Shown here: one piece after another, positions 34,101 through 45,644 of the stretch
Position numbering within the stretch: position 1 is the first letter of the stretch
How the letters are laid out: every line of letters starts with the position of its first letter
Assembly: GCA_026210745.1 (NCBI GenBank)
Contig: CP110630.1
Coordinates: 2,852,001 to 2,916,000, forward strand
DNA length: 64,000 nucleotides
Direction of reading: 5' to 3'
Source of the DNA: Exobasidium rhododendri
Taxonomy: Eukaryota > Basidiomycota > Exobasidiomycetes > Exobasidiales > Exobasidiaceae
Position numbers and translations under genes: made by a program
The notes under the pieces: model-generated
What the model saw: only the letters and a program-made list of their open reading frames with translations
Databases searched by the model: none
What the model was told of the DNA's origin: nothing

Positions 34101-35334
34101 CAAAGCCTGGTGTTCCGAATACATTTGCGCTTCCCGGTCGAGGTGAAGGTCGCTGAGGCTGGGAAGCTTGCTGTTGTTGTTGTTGTTGTTGTTGTTGCTG
34201 CTGCTGCGGGGTCGGGGGTCTCGTCGTCCCCATGGACGCCTGGTTTTGCTGCTGGTGCTGTAGCTGCTGATGCTGATTGATGTGTTGTGTCAATTTCAGC
34301 GTCATGGTCTCCAGCATTCTCCTTGCTTCCACCAGCTGATTTTCCACAGTCTGCCTCTGCTCGCCTTCCACCCCTCCCAATCTTCCTTCCAACTCAGCGA
34401 CCTTGCTTTGTAATGCTTTATACACATGCAAAGGGGTGGCGACCGGAGCTCCTGGCGGTCGATTGGCCTGGCCGCCAGGCTGCTGTTGTTGTGATCCCTG
34501 TCCTTGTTGCTGATTTATTGGGTTTGGCGGCCTCTGCTGCTGCTGTTGATGTTGTTGCTGTTGGTTTTGGTGTTGTTGCATGGCTGGTTGCTGTTGTAGC
34601 ATTGGAGCTCTCTGATGTCCTTGTTGCTGCTGTAGCAAAGAAGCTCCAGTGGTCGGATTGGACTGGGCATTCTGACGATGAGTCTCTATGAATGCTCTTA
34701 ATTGGTTGGCTTGAGTCGCTGATAGCGTCCCACTCCTGGCCATCTCGAAAGCTTGTTGTAGATTCACGGACATCATCGATCCATTCAAGTCACCACCTGC
34801 CATTGCCGTATTAGACTGAATTCCTTGCGGTACTTGCGAAGGTGTCGCTTGGTTCAAGTCAGCTTGCTGATGTATTTGTTGCTGTCTCGTCAAAGCTGCG
34901 GCTTGTGAGGCTGCTGCCGCTGCTTGAGCACCCGAAATCGCACCACCCTGTTGCATGTTAGGGAAATTGCCATTGTTTCCGGCTCCTCCTTGTGTTTGCA
35001 TCATGCTCTGTCCCATCATACCAGCCTGACCTGGCGTACCTATCCCGTTACCTGGTCGAATCCCCATCTGCATGCCGGACATGTACTGCTGCTGCTGATG
35101 CTGCATCACATTGTTCTGTTGACTAGCTGTAAGTTGCTGCATCATAGAACGAAGCGCATCGGGATTGACACCCGGAGGCAGAGTAGAACCATTTGGCCCA
35201 ACGAACTGTGACCCCTGCCCTTGCTGAAGCTGCTGCTGAGGAGTAGTATTTTGACCTAATTGCTGCTGAAAATTTGCGTTGCCCTGTTGTCCTTGGAACG
35301 AATTAAAGAAATTGGCGAAGTTGTTGTTCGACAT
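31189..35334 (-). CDS. SWI1: SWI/SNF subunit Swi1-like, ARID domain, glutamine-rich
   Basis: This looks like the ARID-containing subunit of the SWI/SNF chromatin remodeller (Swi1, fission yeast Sol1, ARID1 in animals). It is one uninterrupted frame of 1381 aa, the only gene over 4 kb here without an intron. Residues 1-430 are Q/N-rich with many polyQ tracts, the longest about 13 Q at 34168-34206. The ARID domain follows, from FIRALNDVMAKRNQPI through IINNQRLDLFRCYQAV, KKGMWAGIVAAM and KCYELAHELEMAYRNYLAPFE. More Q-rich sequence surrounds it. A conserved helical region (LTWVLDTVNALLPVFYAMQN, FRDQLDLLPSRQ) precedes a Lys/Ala-rich stretch and an acidic C-terminus. The ARID call is firm. Swi1 identity rests on ARID plus Q-richness. 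Confidence 0.85.
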   Translation of the reverse strand: MSNNNFANFFNSFQGQQGNANFQQQLGQNTTPQQQLQQGQGSQFVGPNGSTLPPGVNPDALRSMMQQLTASQQNNVMQHQQQQYMSGMQMGIRPGNGIGTPGQAGMMGQSMMQTQGGAGNNGNFPNMQQGGAISGAQAAAAASQAAALTRQQQIHQQADLNQATPSQVPQGIQSNTAMAGGDLNGSMMSVNLQQAFEMARSGTLSATQANQLRAFIETHRQNAQSNPTTGASLLQQQQGHQRAPMLQQQPAMQQHQNQQQQHQQQQQRPPNPINQQQGQGSQQQQPGGQANRPPGAPVATPLHVYKALQSKVAELEGRLGGVEGEQRQTVENQLVEARRMLETMTLKLTQHINQHQQLQHQQQNQASMGTTRPPTPQQQQQQQQQQQQQASQPQRPSPRPGSANVFGTPGFVQQQQFATLNQSPHLGPGLSLGQQQQQQSMPNQQVVRPLHSSNSMNLKPEQFIRALNDVMAKRNQPITTTPIINNQRLDLFRCYQAVQGQGGSEAVSKKGMWAGIVAAMELAPSTSPKCYELAHELEMAYRNYLAPFEEVWQKAAQHQMLMARMNSQQRPIPQQQIQQGQASFPAARPPVPQQQDQQRPLAPANSTFNFNGKPINFPAAPILPPEKLAALNQTQEQYASYYRQQQISHFQNQLKIAQQQHQQRLAMQAAQGLPPQQQGQPPYAMNQQTSQQQQQVTQQQHQQHQQQQQSQMMSNPSQNQFNSFSGPVVPQQQQLPPQPQMPLSSAVPPQQAQQQGFNKLEQNQASGSSATSRPPPEAGDGLNPEPKLIPVSEKQLEEARAVMARIDEELSRTRPRLTVNTTMPEAEREEVLNEVSKLTWVLDTVNALLPVFYAMQNHLEPAKRLKIMAYMFRDQLDLLPSRQCILRKADLDKLKMQMSRCIHYVRTSNPTISNFIIEEYKKETAARRAQLLQHQQQQLQAAHQQQMQQPQQHWQQQQQQGLSQQLQMGSNASDGSNLLGIKRGLRMEDLKQPPVKKGKNGPDASPATASRMVNNESVGATKNHTSPQLAMASPSQTGTAVKGKRAPAKGKGKKAAGNVPSTAAPTATTPKPKAKTSQDILMEVKAEIAEAARVKNDNEIITLPLDDGGLSRNETELYSLADEANVAESDPAAFAESSWQELVAFDGNGRSQNLHSVDSTSDGAADGKYLESILTLLGHEENSFPIESTTFMEQAVLPSRKDATSTLQQTSTTTKDADSQVEIDLFDFIDEEAMAPESFLDDPQAELDQLLAAAASSSSCGPGDTPELVDSSRASSSTTSSSLHKKLNLIGLEIGGTPWSTTSPTEEGERAARSKGDNYQDALSKLTGTSADFPLTATTNHFKFDNTDAPITRSSSDLDEGWWDQAHEDETVSSQPWAILS
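34168..34206 (-). repeat. CAA/CAG polyglutamine tract in SWI1
   Basis: This is thirteen consecutive glutamine codons, mostly CAA with CAG at both ends. It is the longest of many polyQ tracts in the gene. Mixed codons make it more stable than a pure CAG repeat. Confidence 0.85.
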
Positions 35335-37180
35335 CGTCGCTATGCCCTAATTTTAGAGGGAAAGGGATTTGATAGATAAAAAACGGTGTCAAAAGCTGGT
35401 CACAAGCACCAGATCTGTAGGAGGCCATTTGAGGCGCTTTATCGTATACGACTCACCAATCAGTGTCTGAAGCCGTCTGCCCCTTCCATGAGCTGCAGTC
35501 AAGAGGCGGGCGTACAGGGAGCTGTGTATATAAGCTTGCGGGCGTAGGAATGAGAGGGCGAACGATTATTTTCCCAGATTGGACACCGAGGTAAGAAGAT
35601 TATAGCAGTAGATAATGGAAGGTCGAAGTTGTGAAAGGGTGAAATCGAGGTTGAGCTGATGATCTGGCAGGGAATGGATAGACTGCTCTCACTTCTCAGC
35701 GTTTCGCTTTATCACGTCTGAGGGCGGAGCGTCAACTAAGCGATAAGCTGGGCAAATCGTCGCGGTGCGAAGCAAGCAAAGAAAAGATGGGAAGATATGG
35801 TGATCGGAGCAAGGGAAGCACCAAGTTCGAATGCTCGGTGGGATTGGCAAGAGTGCTGTAGAACGAAGTGTCGAGAGCGCGCAAATGCTTGATGTCAATT
35901 GAACCTTTGAATGTTAGGGTATTGGGCTTGGTAAGTCTGGTACGAACAATGACCGACTTGTCCTCAGACGGGCTGGCGAGATGTGGGAAGCGCCCGGGAT
36001 AGACGATGAGCGCGGCTTCGATGACACAGAGCGACGACAACAAGCTCGGTAGTAGTATACTGTAGTATGACTTGAGTGAGCAAAGCGCACGTCGAGAGAA
36101 GTCCGGTTTGGCGCACGCATGCTCGAAAAGTTAAATTAAAAAACTCATAAAAAATAAGAGGTAAAAACAAAAGAAAATAATACATAAAGAGAATTGTCAT
36201 CTGTGAAGTTAGACATATGCAGGCATCAGAGCAGCGATACTCGGACTGACCTTATGTGTGGTACAGAACTAATCTAAAGAACCAACTTCTTTGATACTGT
36301 AAAACGAATCAATAAAGATCAAATCCGACCTTATCAAAAAACACGCTTGAAAAATAAACAAGATGTAAGAGTCCGTTGAATGAGATCGTATTAGACTATG
36401 TATACAACTCGCTAGGTGCAAATAAAAAAAAAATGGAACCTCCCCGTCCCCATCTGGAGCCTCTCTATCTCGACGAGACGGGAAGCTTCCGTAGTGCTGT
36501 GCCCTTTTTTCTTACACACGGGTCTCATGTTCGTCAGATTACAATAATGGAAGGGAGCCATGCAAAGAGACCTTGCAATAGTCTGATGATACCTCGGGCT
36601 GTCAGTGAGGGTATTGGAAAGGAGCGACAGAAGTGATGCGTGCTAAGACCAAGATCGTAAGACCTTGTGGGGAAGTTGTAAACCTGGGGCTGGTATCCGG
36701 AGACAAAATTCGAGAAATGTAATGTCGATAGATCCGGTGCCGCATTTCAGCGTTTGGTGTGACTCGTGCCAGTGTATGGACTGGTCCTTTCGTCCCCAGA
36801 CATTCGGAGCATCTGCATACACGCAAATATGATCGATCGCGCAGGAGAGGCTCGTTGCGACGGGCGAAAGGACCATGCCGAGAGCGAGGTGTCCAGAGTT
36901 CCTGCCTCACATATATGGCTCAATGGGATCGATTCGAATTAGATGCTTTGCAGTAGAGTTCTAAGCTGCTGCTTCAAAGTGTTGTATGTGCGAATGGGAC
37001 AAGACGAGACATATTCATAGCCTGATGCTGTACCTCTCTTAGCTACAACGACGCCAAGCCAGACTATCCAAGCCCCCCGTCGCTTGATTTCATCTAGGCG
37101 CGCGTCACAACTCGAGAAATGTGCGCGAAATTCAGGCAAAGAAATTGTGTCTATCACGTTCTATTTCTTGACACCCCACC
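35335..37180. promoter_or_regulatory. Long divergent intergenic region SWI1 / RRM gene
   Basis: This is 1.85 kb, the longest gene-free interval in the window. A TATATAAG box lies at 35526 on the plus strand. A very AT-rich block with oligo-A runs covers about 36120-36440. A GTTAGGGT motif lies near 35913. The open frames here (35689-36200, 36376-36956) have no motif and no splice support. The interval could hold a long promoter, an unannotated ncRNA, or an origin-like AT-rich block. I cannot choose from sequence alone. Confidence 0.5.
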
Positions 37181-37738
37181 ATGTCTGCTCGATCGAAAAG
37201 TACAGTCTACATCGGTGGCATTCCACCCCAGTGCAATGAGAGCATCATTCACTCCTACTTTCAGCCTTTTGGTGAAATAATGGAAGTTCAATTACCCAAA
37301 AATAATCAACAAGAGGGCATGAATCGAGGCTTTGGATTCGTCATGTTCGCAAGTGACAACGAAGCAGAGAGCGCCATCGACAATATGCACCTCAATGAAG
37401 TAGAAGGGGTGAGTGGAGAGATCGGCTTTGATCCGCCGTCATCAAAGAAGAAAGAGTGGGATTCCGTCTACCTTCTATACTAACAGTACGTTTATCTCCC
37501 TTGCCACAGCGAATTGTCACTGTCAATCTTGCCAAGCCACTCAAGAATGCCACTGGAGACAATCGTAAACCGATCTGGGAGAGCGAGGTAAGTAGGCGTG
37601 CAGAGCAAGAGCATTATCCTGTCAATGCTTCTGATGGACGATCTCTCTCGCATGCAGGAATGGATTCAGCAGCACGGAAAGGGTGAAGGAGAGGGAATGG
37701 ATGATGGGCCAATGATAGCGCAAGCAGCTGCTGTCTAG
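37181..37738 (+). CDS. Small RRM protein, PPIE/Cyp33-type RRM without cyclophilin domain
   Basis: This is a single RNA-recognition-motif protein of 128 aa. The exons are 37181-37408, 37510-37587 and 37658-37738, with both junctions in phase 0. RNP2 is STVYIGGI and RNP1 is NRGFGFVMF. The segment RIVTVNLAKPL and the following WESEEWIQQHG match the RRM and linker that in PPIE/Cyp33 lead into the cyclophilin domain. Here the protein stops about 15 residues later (MIAQAAAV), so no isomerase domain is present. PPIE is a spliceosome-associated factor, so a role in RNA binding or splicing is likely but inferred. The gene is convergent with NUS1 (137 bases between stops). Confidence 0.85.
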
Positions 37739-37765
37739 GAGTAGCGTCGACGAAGCAAGCACAAC

Positions 37766-37792
37766 GCACACGCACACACACACACACAAACA
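37766..37792. repeat. CA microsatellite
   Basis: A CA dinucleotide repeat, followed by CAAA units, lies in the short 3' region between the RRM gene and NUS1. Confidence 0.8.
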
Positions 37793-37875
37793 AACACATG
37801 TGTATCAAGTATTCGCTCTGCAACAACACTGGTCTTACTCTAGTATATACAATAATCATCATCCGGCCACACAGT

Positions 37876-39313
37876 CTACTTGCCATAGCGCTGTTCAGAG
37901 CGGGAAAAGGAAGCAATTGCACCCTCGAAAGACGAGGGAGAAAGAGGGGAGTAGGGGGATGCATTCTGGTCATACGCGATCTCGCACAGTCTTGTGAGCC
38001 AGGGCGGAAAGCCATGTAGCGCTCTTACTCGGCGAGGACCGCCATGTATGATGAGCAGTTCAGGCTCGGAGGGATAGTCTTGCGCTGAAGAGGGGAGCAA
38101 GGTAGAGAAAGGATGCCCATCATTATTTTGCATCCAGAACCTGTATCAAATGCAATATATCCCTCTACTCACAATGTAAGACATCGTCAATCGTCTTGAC
38201 GTCAATCACTTTAGGCTTATCCTTCCGTGCTGCCATTATCGAAGCTGCTCTGGCTAGGGCACCTTTACCATCTTCTGGGCCCAGAAGATTGACTTTTATC
38301 TTTGCGTGGTGTCGGTGAGCATCAAAGGAGGAAAGGCCATTAACGTTTTTTCGAGCCTCACCGACCTTCGCACTCGCAACCTCTTCCAAATTTCGGAAGG
38401 GAACATGAAGAGAAGCTGACACAGACAGCATAGGCTGTATAAATGCAAGCAGAGGTTGTACCTCTCTCAGATTGCTGAGACTGACACTCGATGGTTGGCT
38501 TGAGAGCGTCGGAGGAGAGTCCAATGCTGAAGAGAAGGAAGGTGAAACGGAAGAGAAAGATTCACTTCGGGGTGTCTGGAATTCATCGCTGGGCACCTCT
38601 TCCTCTCTCGGGTCCTCCCAATCCTGATCGAGAGGCCATTCCAGAACCCAGTCAGGCTGTCCTTTACGCATTACTTCTTGCTTCATTCGACCAGCTTCAT
38701 CGTAGATGGAGACCTCTTCAATACCTGCCAAAGCGCAGCACCTCAGGGCAGTCTTTACGCTTTCCATCGCATACTTCACCTGTTCCTCCTCCTCCCTCCC
38801 TTCTCGCCAATGACGTGTGAACTCCTTCCCTTGGTACTTTCCGCGACTACGAAGGACAGAATGGCAAGCTCGAAAGAACAAGGACCTCAATCGTTTGGGC
38901 CTACTTGCGAGAACAAGAGCTAAGTGTCGAGGGACGAGCATTTTTTGATTCTTGGCCTTGCTACCGGCACCTTGCCGTCCCTCCACTGCCACTACCCTTC
39001 CGACAGACCTGACTATGTTTCCCCTCTTTAGCAGTCTCTCCTCTGAAGCTCTTTGAGCAGTATATGAACCCACTTTGCTTAACCGAAGACCATCTTTCCA
39101 CGAATTCAGGAGATCCTTTGGTCTCTGTCTTGCTTGTGAGTAGACATATCGCTGCCATTGAATGTTGGCTATCAATTTGAGAAAGAGATAGTATGAGGCG
39201 TGAAGTAGGATGAAGAGGAACAGGAAGATTGGGTAGGCAAAGAGGATCAGTAGTGTCGTCAGGGGGTCTCTTGTGGTTGGAGCATGACGTTGGCCTCGAG
39301 CAGAGGAAGGCAT
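37876..39313 (-). CDS. NUS1: Dehydrodolichyl diphosphate synthase complex subunit Nus1
   Basis: Nus1 (Nogo-B receptor orthologue) is the non-catalytic partner of the cis-prenyltransferase Rer2/DHDDS in dolichol synthesis at the ER. The exons on the minus strand are 39313-38173 and 38084-37876, giving 449 aa. An N-terminal membrane helix is visible (LLILFAYPIFLFLFILLH). Conserved blocks are LVPRHLALVLA, ALRCCALAGIEEVSIYDEAG and, in exon 2, EPELLIIHGG, GFPPWLTRLCEIAY and the C-terminal EQRYGK. The last block contains the RxG motif, which contributes to the active site of the heteromer. The protein is longer than human NgBR (293 aa) because of a Ser/Pro/Glu-rich insert around residues 220-290. 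The intron is 88 nt and splits codon 381. Confidence 0.9.
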
Positions 39314-39811
39314 GTGAAGGTCTCACTCCCCCTCGAAGGTAATGAGGCTTGGGTTGTGTCGCACTCGAAAAAGTATACGGTAGAGGGTCCCTATCCTTCT
39401 TCTATGACAGCTTTGACTTCTTGGAAGGACTCATTATTGCTATAATATTACTTTCGCGCTCCAAAATTCGCGGTAGTATACATATATAAAAAAACCTCTA
39501 CGCGCTCGCCGAAAGACACACACTCAACAAACCTCCACCCTCGGGAAAGCCTCAAGTCACGGTGAGGATGAGGACTGGTGAGCAGCTTCATCATGTGAAT
39601 TCAGACAAATCGTTAAAAATTGACATTATACTGTACAGGTACTACGAGACGCATGAGTTTGCAAATTGTAGTATAAATGACGATGGTGAGGATGCAGGGA
39701 AAAGAGAATACGATGCTTGATGATTAATCGAAGTGGTGGCATTTGAAATGGATGAGATGGTGCTGTTTGTAGTCGGAAACAAAGGGAAGACGGCAAGGAT
39801 CCTCTCAGACC
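39314..39811. promoter_or_regulatory. NUS1 promoter / PCF11 3' region
   Basis: This is 498 bases between the PCF11 stop and the NUS1 ATG, both genes on the minus strand. An ATATATAAAAAAA stretch at about 39480-39492 lies roughly 170 bases upstream of NUS1. No other gene was seen. Confidence 0.5.
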
Positions 39812-42005
39812 TCAAGGCTCCTCCTTTATGAGGGGAGTTGATTGCTTGGAGATCTTACTGCCGGTCTCTTTCCCCTTGTCATTCTCATCGCCGTCCTCTT
39901 CTTCGGCCTTTCGCTTCACACCTGCAATGGAAGGGGCCTGGCTTCTCTCCTCCGTCTTGATCTGATGTACTCGCGTGCTCGATACCTTGGGGGATAGTGT
40001 GTCTATGAGCGGCGTACCTTCTCTCGATCCACCCGATTGCTGCAGCTGCTTTACAGAAGTAGAGAGCACCTTCGCAGAGTAATGGCAAGAACCGTGATAG
40101 TAAGTATCATTCACTTTGACTGCGTTCTTCCATATCCATTCTTCTTCATCCTCGCTCCACTCCGATTGGAAGAGCTCTTTACAGATCGGACAAGGCTTCG
40201 TCATCACACCCGGATCATCACTGGGTGCAATCACGAAAGCTACAGTGGCTGCTTTCAATTCCATTTCTTGTGCTGGTGTCATTGCTACTGCTGCCCTGCC
40301 GCCACCGGTACTACTGTGACCTTCAGCTGCTCGAGCAGAAGGGGTGTCGTCATCGTGCCCTCCTCGAACCCATTCTTCTAACCTACTGAACCATGATCGA
40401 CTTTGACCGCGTGCGGCACTATCTTTTGCTCTTCTGTTTTGTCGAAAGTGCCAGTCTAGATGCTGATCCATGCTTGCTTGACCTTTGACTCCGCTGGGAT
40501 ATCGATTAGCACACTGTCGACATTGCAAAGGTAGTTCTTTGAAGTTGATCGCTTGTAAGGAACCAAGTGGAATCTCTCGTAGCATGTCGGCAGTGGTCAG
40601 CTTTATGTCGAGGCTCATGATCATGTTGGAATATTCCAAATCTTGTTGATCAACTTTGGGCAACGGTGGTGCAATCTGAGAGGATGAGGGAAGTAGTCCT
40701 GCCATGCGTAGACTAGCGATCAGATTTTCCGCTGATGCTGCATTGCCAGCAGCAGGATCTGGAGTAGATGCTTCGGTTGTTGCAGCAGAAGCGACAAGAG
40801 ACGCTGGACGGTGGCCGACCGGTGGAGTCGACGAACCCATGCCCATCTTACCGAGATTGGCAAGGGCACCCGCCAGTGAAGGCGGTATATTTGCAGGTCT
40901 TTGGCCATTCAATCGAGGTGACTCGACTGTTTGAAGAAGGTGGTGGTGGACAGGTTGGCTGTGTTGTTGCACTGCTGCAGTCTGTTTCCTGGCTTCAAAC
41001 TCAGCTTCCAAGAGATCCAGCTGTGAGTGAATTTGCCTCAAGTCCTCTCCTGACAATGTGGTTTCAGTGACGAGTAGTCTAAGTTTCGCGAGTGCTTGCA
41101 TTCGATCGAGATCGTACAAATGTGGATTATGGTGCTGATCATGCGAGCCAAGGGCCAAGAGACGATCAAACCTTTCAATCGTTCTAGCGATGAATTGTTG
41201 GTTTTGATCAAAGTGGAGAGAATTGATGTTTGATGCTTGTACGGGTGCTTGGTGAAAGGCCGGTGTCGCTACGGGCGGACCAGCATTGCCAAAAAGGGCA
41301 CGCTCGATGTTGTACTGAGCTTCATCGCCGAATAAAGGCCTACCGCCTGCCCCTGAGTTTCGCCAGGTTGATAGTAGCTCCTCCATTCGACCCTTGACGC
41401 TATGGTCTACGACACGATACGTCTCCATAAACATTCGAAGGATGCGATCAGACCACATGATTGTGTATGGCTGTCCTACGTTTTTACAAATCGAATCGAT
41501 CGTGTACAAGGCCGGTAAACGGTATGAAGGTGAACACTACCGACATTTAATACAATGCAGAAGAAGAAAGGTAGAGAGAGCAGCCAAGTGAATGAGGGAG
41601 AAAGGGAAAAAGAGGAGACATAAGGGAAATAATACTTGAGTGAGGATACGCTCACTTTCGACAGGAATTTCCTCACCGCGAACTCACCGTAAGGACATGC
41701 TCCTCGAGGCAGCGTGCAACGACTTGCGACATTCTTTGGACATGTTCGTGGCTGAGGATGGTCAGGTTAGTAATGATCGGTTTTGAATTAAAGGTGAGTG
41801 AGGCCAATTGTGCTTTAAACATCAGAGCGAAGGCATTTGGATCTGTAGCAACCTGTAGCGCTGGATCCGGTTGCTGATAGTAAGGCGCAGCAGGAGCGGG
41901 TGAGGGGTAGAATTGAGGTGCTGCCTGCACGGGTCCTCCATAGTTGGCAACTGGCGGCGGAGGATACGAACCTTGCCCGTATGACTGATACGACCCGTTG
42001 TACAT
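39812..42005 (-). CDS. PCF11: mRNA 3'-end processing factor Pcf11
   Basis: Pcf11 is a subunit of cleavage factor IA. It binds the Ser2-phosphorylated CTD of RNA polymerase II and couples 3'-end cleavage to termination. The exons on the minus strand are 42005-41688 and 41536-39812, giving 680 aa. A Pro/Tyr/Gln-rich leader of about 55 residues precedes the CTD-interacting domain, which spans the intron (SLTFNSKPIITNLTILSHEH, then SYRLPALYTIDSICKNVGQP). Downstream are a helical region and the first zinc finger (CRQCANRYP with DQHLDWHF). The Clp1-binding/second zinc finger block follows, CPICKELFQSEW with DEEEWIWKNAV and YYHGSCH. The short length relative to animals is typical of fungi. Confidence 0.93.
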
Positions 42006-42828
42006 CTTGGAGACTTGTCGAGATCGCTACCTGCAGAACAGACAACTTGATCGAATACGGAGGGACCGAAGTTGATCAAGGCGAAGCCTTTCTTTCTTGT
42101 CCACTAAACAGATACAAAGGTCCCACAAAGCGAAGACAAGCAGATGAGAGGTGCAGTGTATCAAACACAGAACCTAGCGCAAGAGGCTCTTCCTCTTAGT
42201 ATGAACCTGTAAAGTAGCAGTCAAGCGTGCTCTTCTATGCCCCTTACTATGCGCGCAGCCAACTAAGCCTGCCTTTCCTCCTCTTTTCCTTACTCTTACG
42301 AAAACAGCGTCCCACTCGTAGATATAGATGGAAGTGCGAAGCTAGTGTAAAGTGGCGAGCGAATTACAAAGGAAGGAGTGGGAGGAAGGCAATAGATTGT
42401 ATCTCTTTCGCCACCTCGGTATACGTGCCTCCCTGTCAATTATTAATTCTGCCCGAAGAAGGTGAATAAATGATGGATGAAGTCGGATGTGGTAATAAGA
42501 GTGGATGAGCTTGGAGCTCCAGCCGTATTATTATGACAAGCGCAGGAGGGGGCTTAGGCGCGCCGCCAACATTTCGGTTCTAGCATTCAGCCCGCTCATC
42601 CACATGGCTGATATCGGAATTCGGATGTAGTCATCTAGCAACACGTGGTTTGTCCGCAGCATTTAGTTTCTGTTGTGTTACGCTGCCATTTCTCGCGTCT
42701 CTAGATTTCACTAGGCTGGAAGCCAAGAAATTGAGAGGCTCGATCATTCAGGTAGTAGTCCGAAGTTGAAGCTGTCTCAAGTTGCCGCGCTCCCAAGTTC
42801 ATCCCTACATCACCCACTCGACTTCAAG
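42006..42828. promoter_or_regulatory. Divergent promoter region PCF11 / RPL9
   Basis: This is 823 bases between divergent start codons. It is pyrimidine-rich around 42265-42300 and near the RPL9 start, which fits a ribosomal protein promoter. The RPL9 frame is open upstream of its ATG, with an in-frame ATG at 42766. I prefer 42829 because it gives the canonical L9 N-terminus. Confidence 0.55.
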
Positions 42829-43732
42829 ATGCTGCAAATTTACAAGGAGTTGGAACTCGTGGTTCCCGCGGAATGCTCAGTAAACATTGACTCTCGACTC
42901 ATCACCGTCAAGGGACCAAGAGGCGAGCTCTCAAAGGTGAGGATATGATGAGACGAGAGGATAGCAATTAGGCGCAGGGGAAAAATGAAAGTGGTGGGAT
43001 TGTTTGGAGGGGATGAATGGTGGATTCTTTTGCGGAAGGGAAGACATGGAGGAGTCACTAAAGATGCGCAATCTCCTGGACGACATGCTTGAAGACAAAG
43101 ACCTCATGCGTTTGACTGCGTTTACGACCGAGAGTCAGGAAGACTGGAAGCTGACTATTCACATCACATTCTACCAACAGAACTTGAAGCACATGAACAT
43201 GGAGATGCGAGTGATCAAGTCACCAAAGGGCACAAAGGTCAAATTTGCTGTCTGGCACGGAGGACGAAAGCACGTTGCGCAATTGCGAACTGCCAAGGCT
43301 GCTGTCTCGAATATGATCAAGGGTCTCACAGTTGGATGGCAATACAAGATGCGAGCTGTATATGCCCATTTCCCTATCAACGTTATCATCGCTGGTGACT
43401 CTCAATCGGTAGAGATCAGGTGAGTTTCATGACAGATGAAGTGGAGAGATAGAGAGAACAATTTCACTGAGAAGTCGTAACTTTTCTCCAGAAATATGCT
43501 GGGATGCAAGCAGGTTTTCAAGGTTGCCATGAGAAGTGGAGTCGTTGTCAGAGAAGACAAGACTGCGAAGGACACCATCTTTGTCGAAGGATCCGATCTC
43601 GACGAAGTTTCGCAATCAGCTGCTGACATTCACGGAGCCTGTCTCCCTGCCATTCGACGGTTCGACATTCGAAAATTCTTGGATGGAATCTACGTTCAAC
43701 AAAAGGACACGATTGTCAAGTCTGAAGAGTAG
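42829..43732 (+). CDS. RPL9: 60S ribosomal protein L9 (uL6)
   Basis: This is a structural protein of the large cytosolic ribosomal subunit. The exons are 42829-42936, 43181-43419 and 43492-43732, giving 195 aa, in line with yeast L9 (191). Blocks are VNIDSRLITVKGPRGELSK, NLKHMNMEMRVIKS, WHGGRKHVAQLRTAKAAVSN, MIKGLTVGWQYKMRAVYAHF, PINVIIAGDSQSVEIRN, GCKQVFKVAMRSGVVV and the tail DIRKFLDGIYV. Intron 1 (244 nt) is the longest intron I assign among the conserved genes. Its 3' part stays open in frame for about 59 codons but does not match L9. An in-frame ATG at 42766 would add 21 residues absent from L9 proteins. Confidence 0.96.
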
Positions 43733-44163
43733 ATTACTGGGATACGACCACATTTGTCATTTCCAACTTGCCAAAAGGGGTGATACCTCTCATTCACCAC
43801 TAGCATGTTACCCTTTCATAGCGATAACGTGCAATTGTATATCTCTTACAGAAACGTTCAAGCATTATCACAGCTGTAGAGAGATTCTGGGACACATGTG
43901 TGATGATCGAGTCAGACGGAAGAGGTCGGAAATGGGCAGTAGGGCATGACCATTTGCAGTGAAAGCTACAGACACCGGGTGACACGGAGAGAGAGAGAGA
44001 GAGAATTTTCTCAATTCATAGGATAGGGCCCTGGGGTGGATGACCTTGCGACCCCGCGACTAGAACTCCGTTCTTTTCGGCATTATTGACCTTGATGACC
44101 GCGAGCGAATTTGAGCAAAGACTCCAACTTTCACGTTGAAGACAGTTGACTATTTCAATACTG
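43733..44163. other. Convergent 3' intergenic region RPL9 / IDI1
   Basis: This is 431 bases between stop codons, with a GA microsatellite at about 43986-44004. No gene was seen; the open frames at 43800-43985 and 44016-44216 lack support. Confidence 0.55.
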
Positions 44164-45219
<1,056 letters not shown>

Positions 45220-45644
45220 CGTCTCTCTTTCCTGGCGCGGGACAAGATGGGAAGATCTACAAAGCAACAACACAATCACCGATCTTGGAGCACAATTCCA
45301 ACTCAATTCAAAAAAAAGACAAACCTTTTGACGTTGCCTCGGCCATGTGAGGAAGTAAACCGAAGAGCCTATTTACTGTACGGTAGATAAATGCAGGATG
45401 TTCCCACAAGAAGTGCCTTTACGATAATGAAAGATTACAATTATGAACACTAGCGCGGCCTTCCGCCTAGCGCCTCAAACCGTCGAAGCTGTCAATCAGT
45501 CATGGCATTCCGAGCTTGAACTTTCGTCTTGGCGATCTCTTGGCTCCGGATAGATGAGCATCGCCGTGGAATTTCGGTCCCTGAACGGCTTCAAGCACAT
45601 CTAAGTGCTGACTGTAGTGGGAAGATCCGCGAACGACTGTACCA
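45220..45644. promoter_or_regulatory. Divergent promoter region IDI1 / LtrA gene
   Basis: This is 425 bases between divergent start codons. No TATA box or repeat stands out. Confidence 0.5.

Noticed and set aside
42945-43154. Box C (ATGATGA) and box D (CTGA) in RPL9 intron 1 as a snoRNA
   Set aside because: The boxes are over 200 nt apart with no terminal stem and the C box is 8 nt from the donor, so it does not fit a C/D snoRNA.
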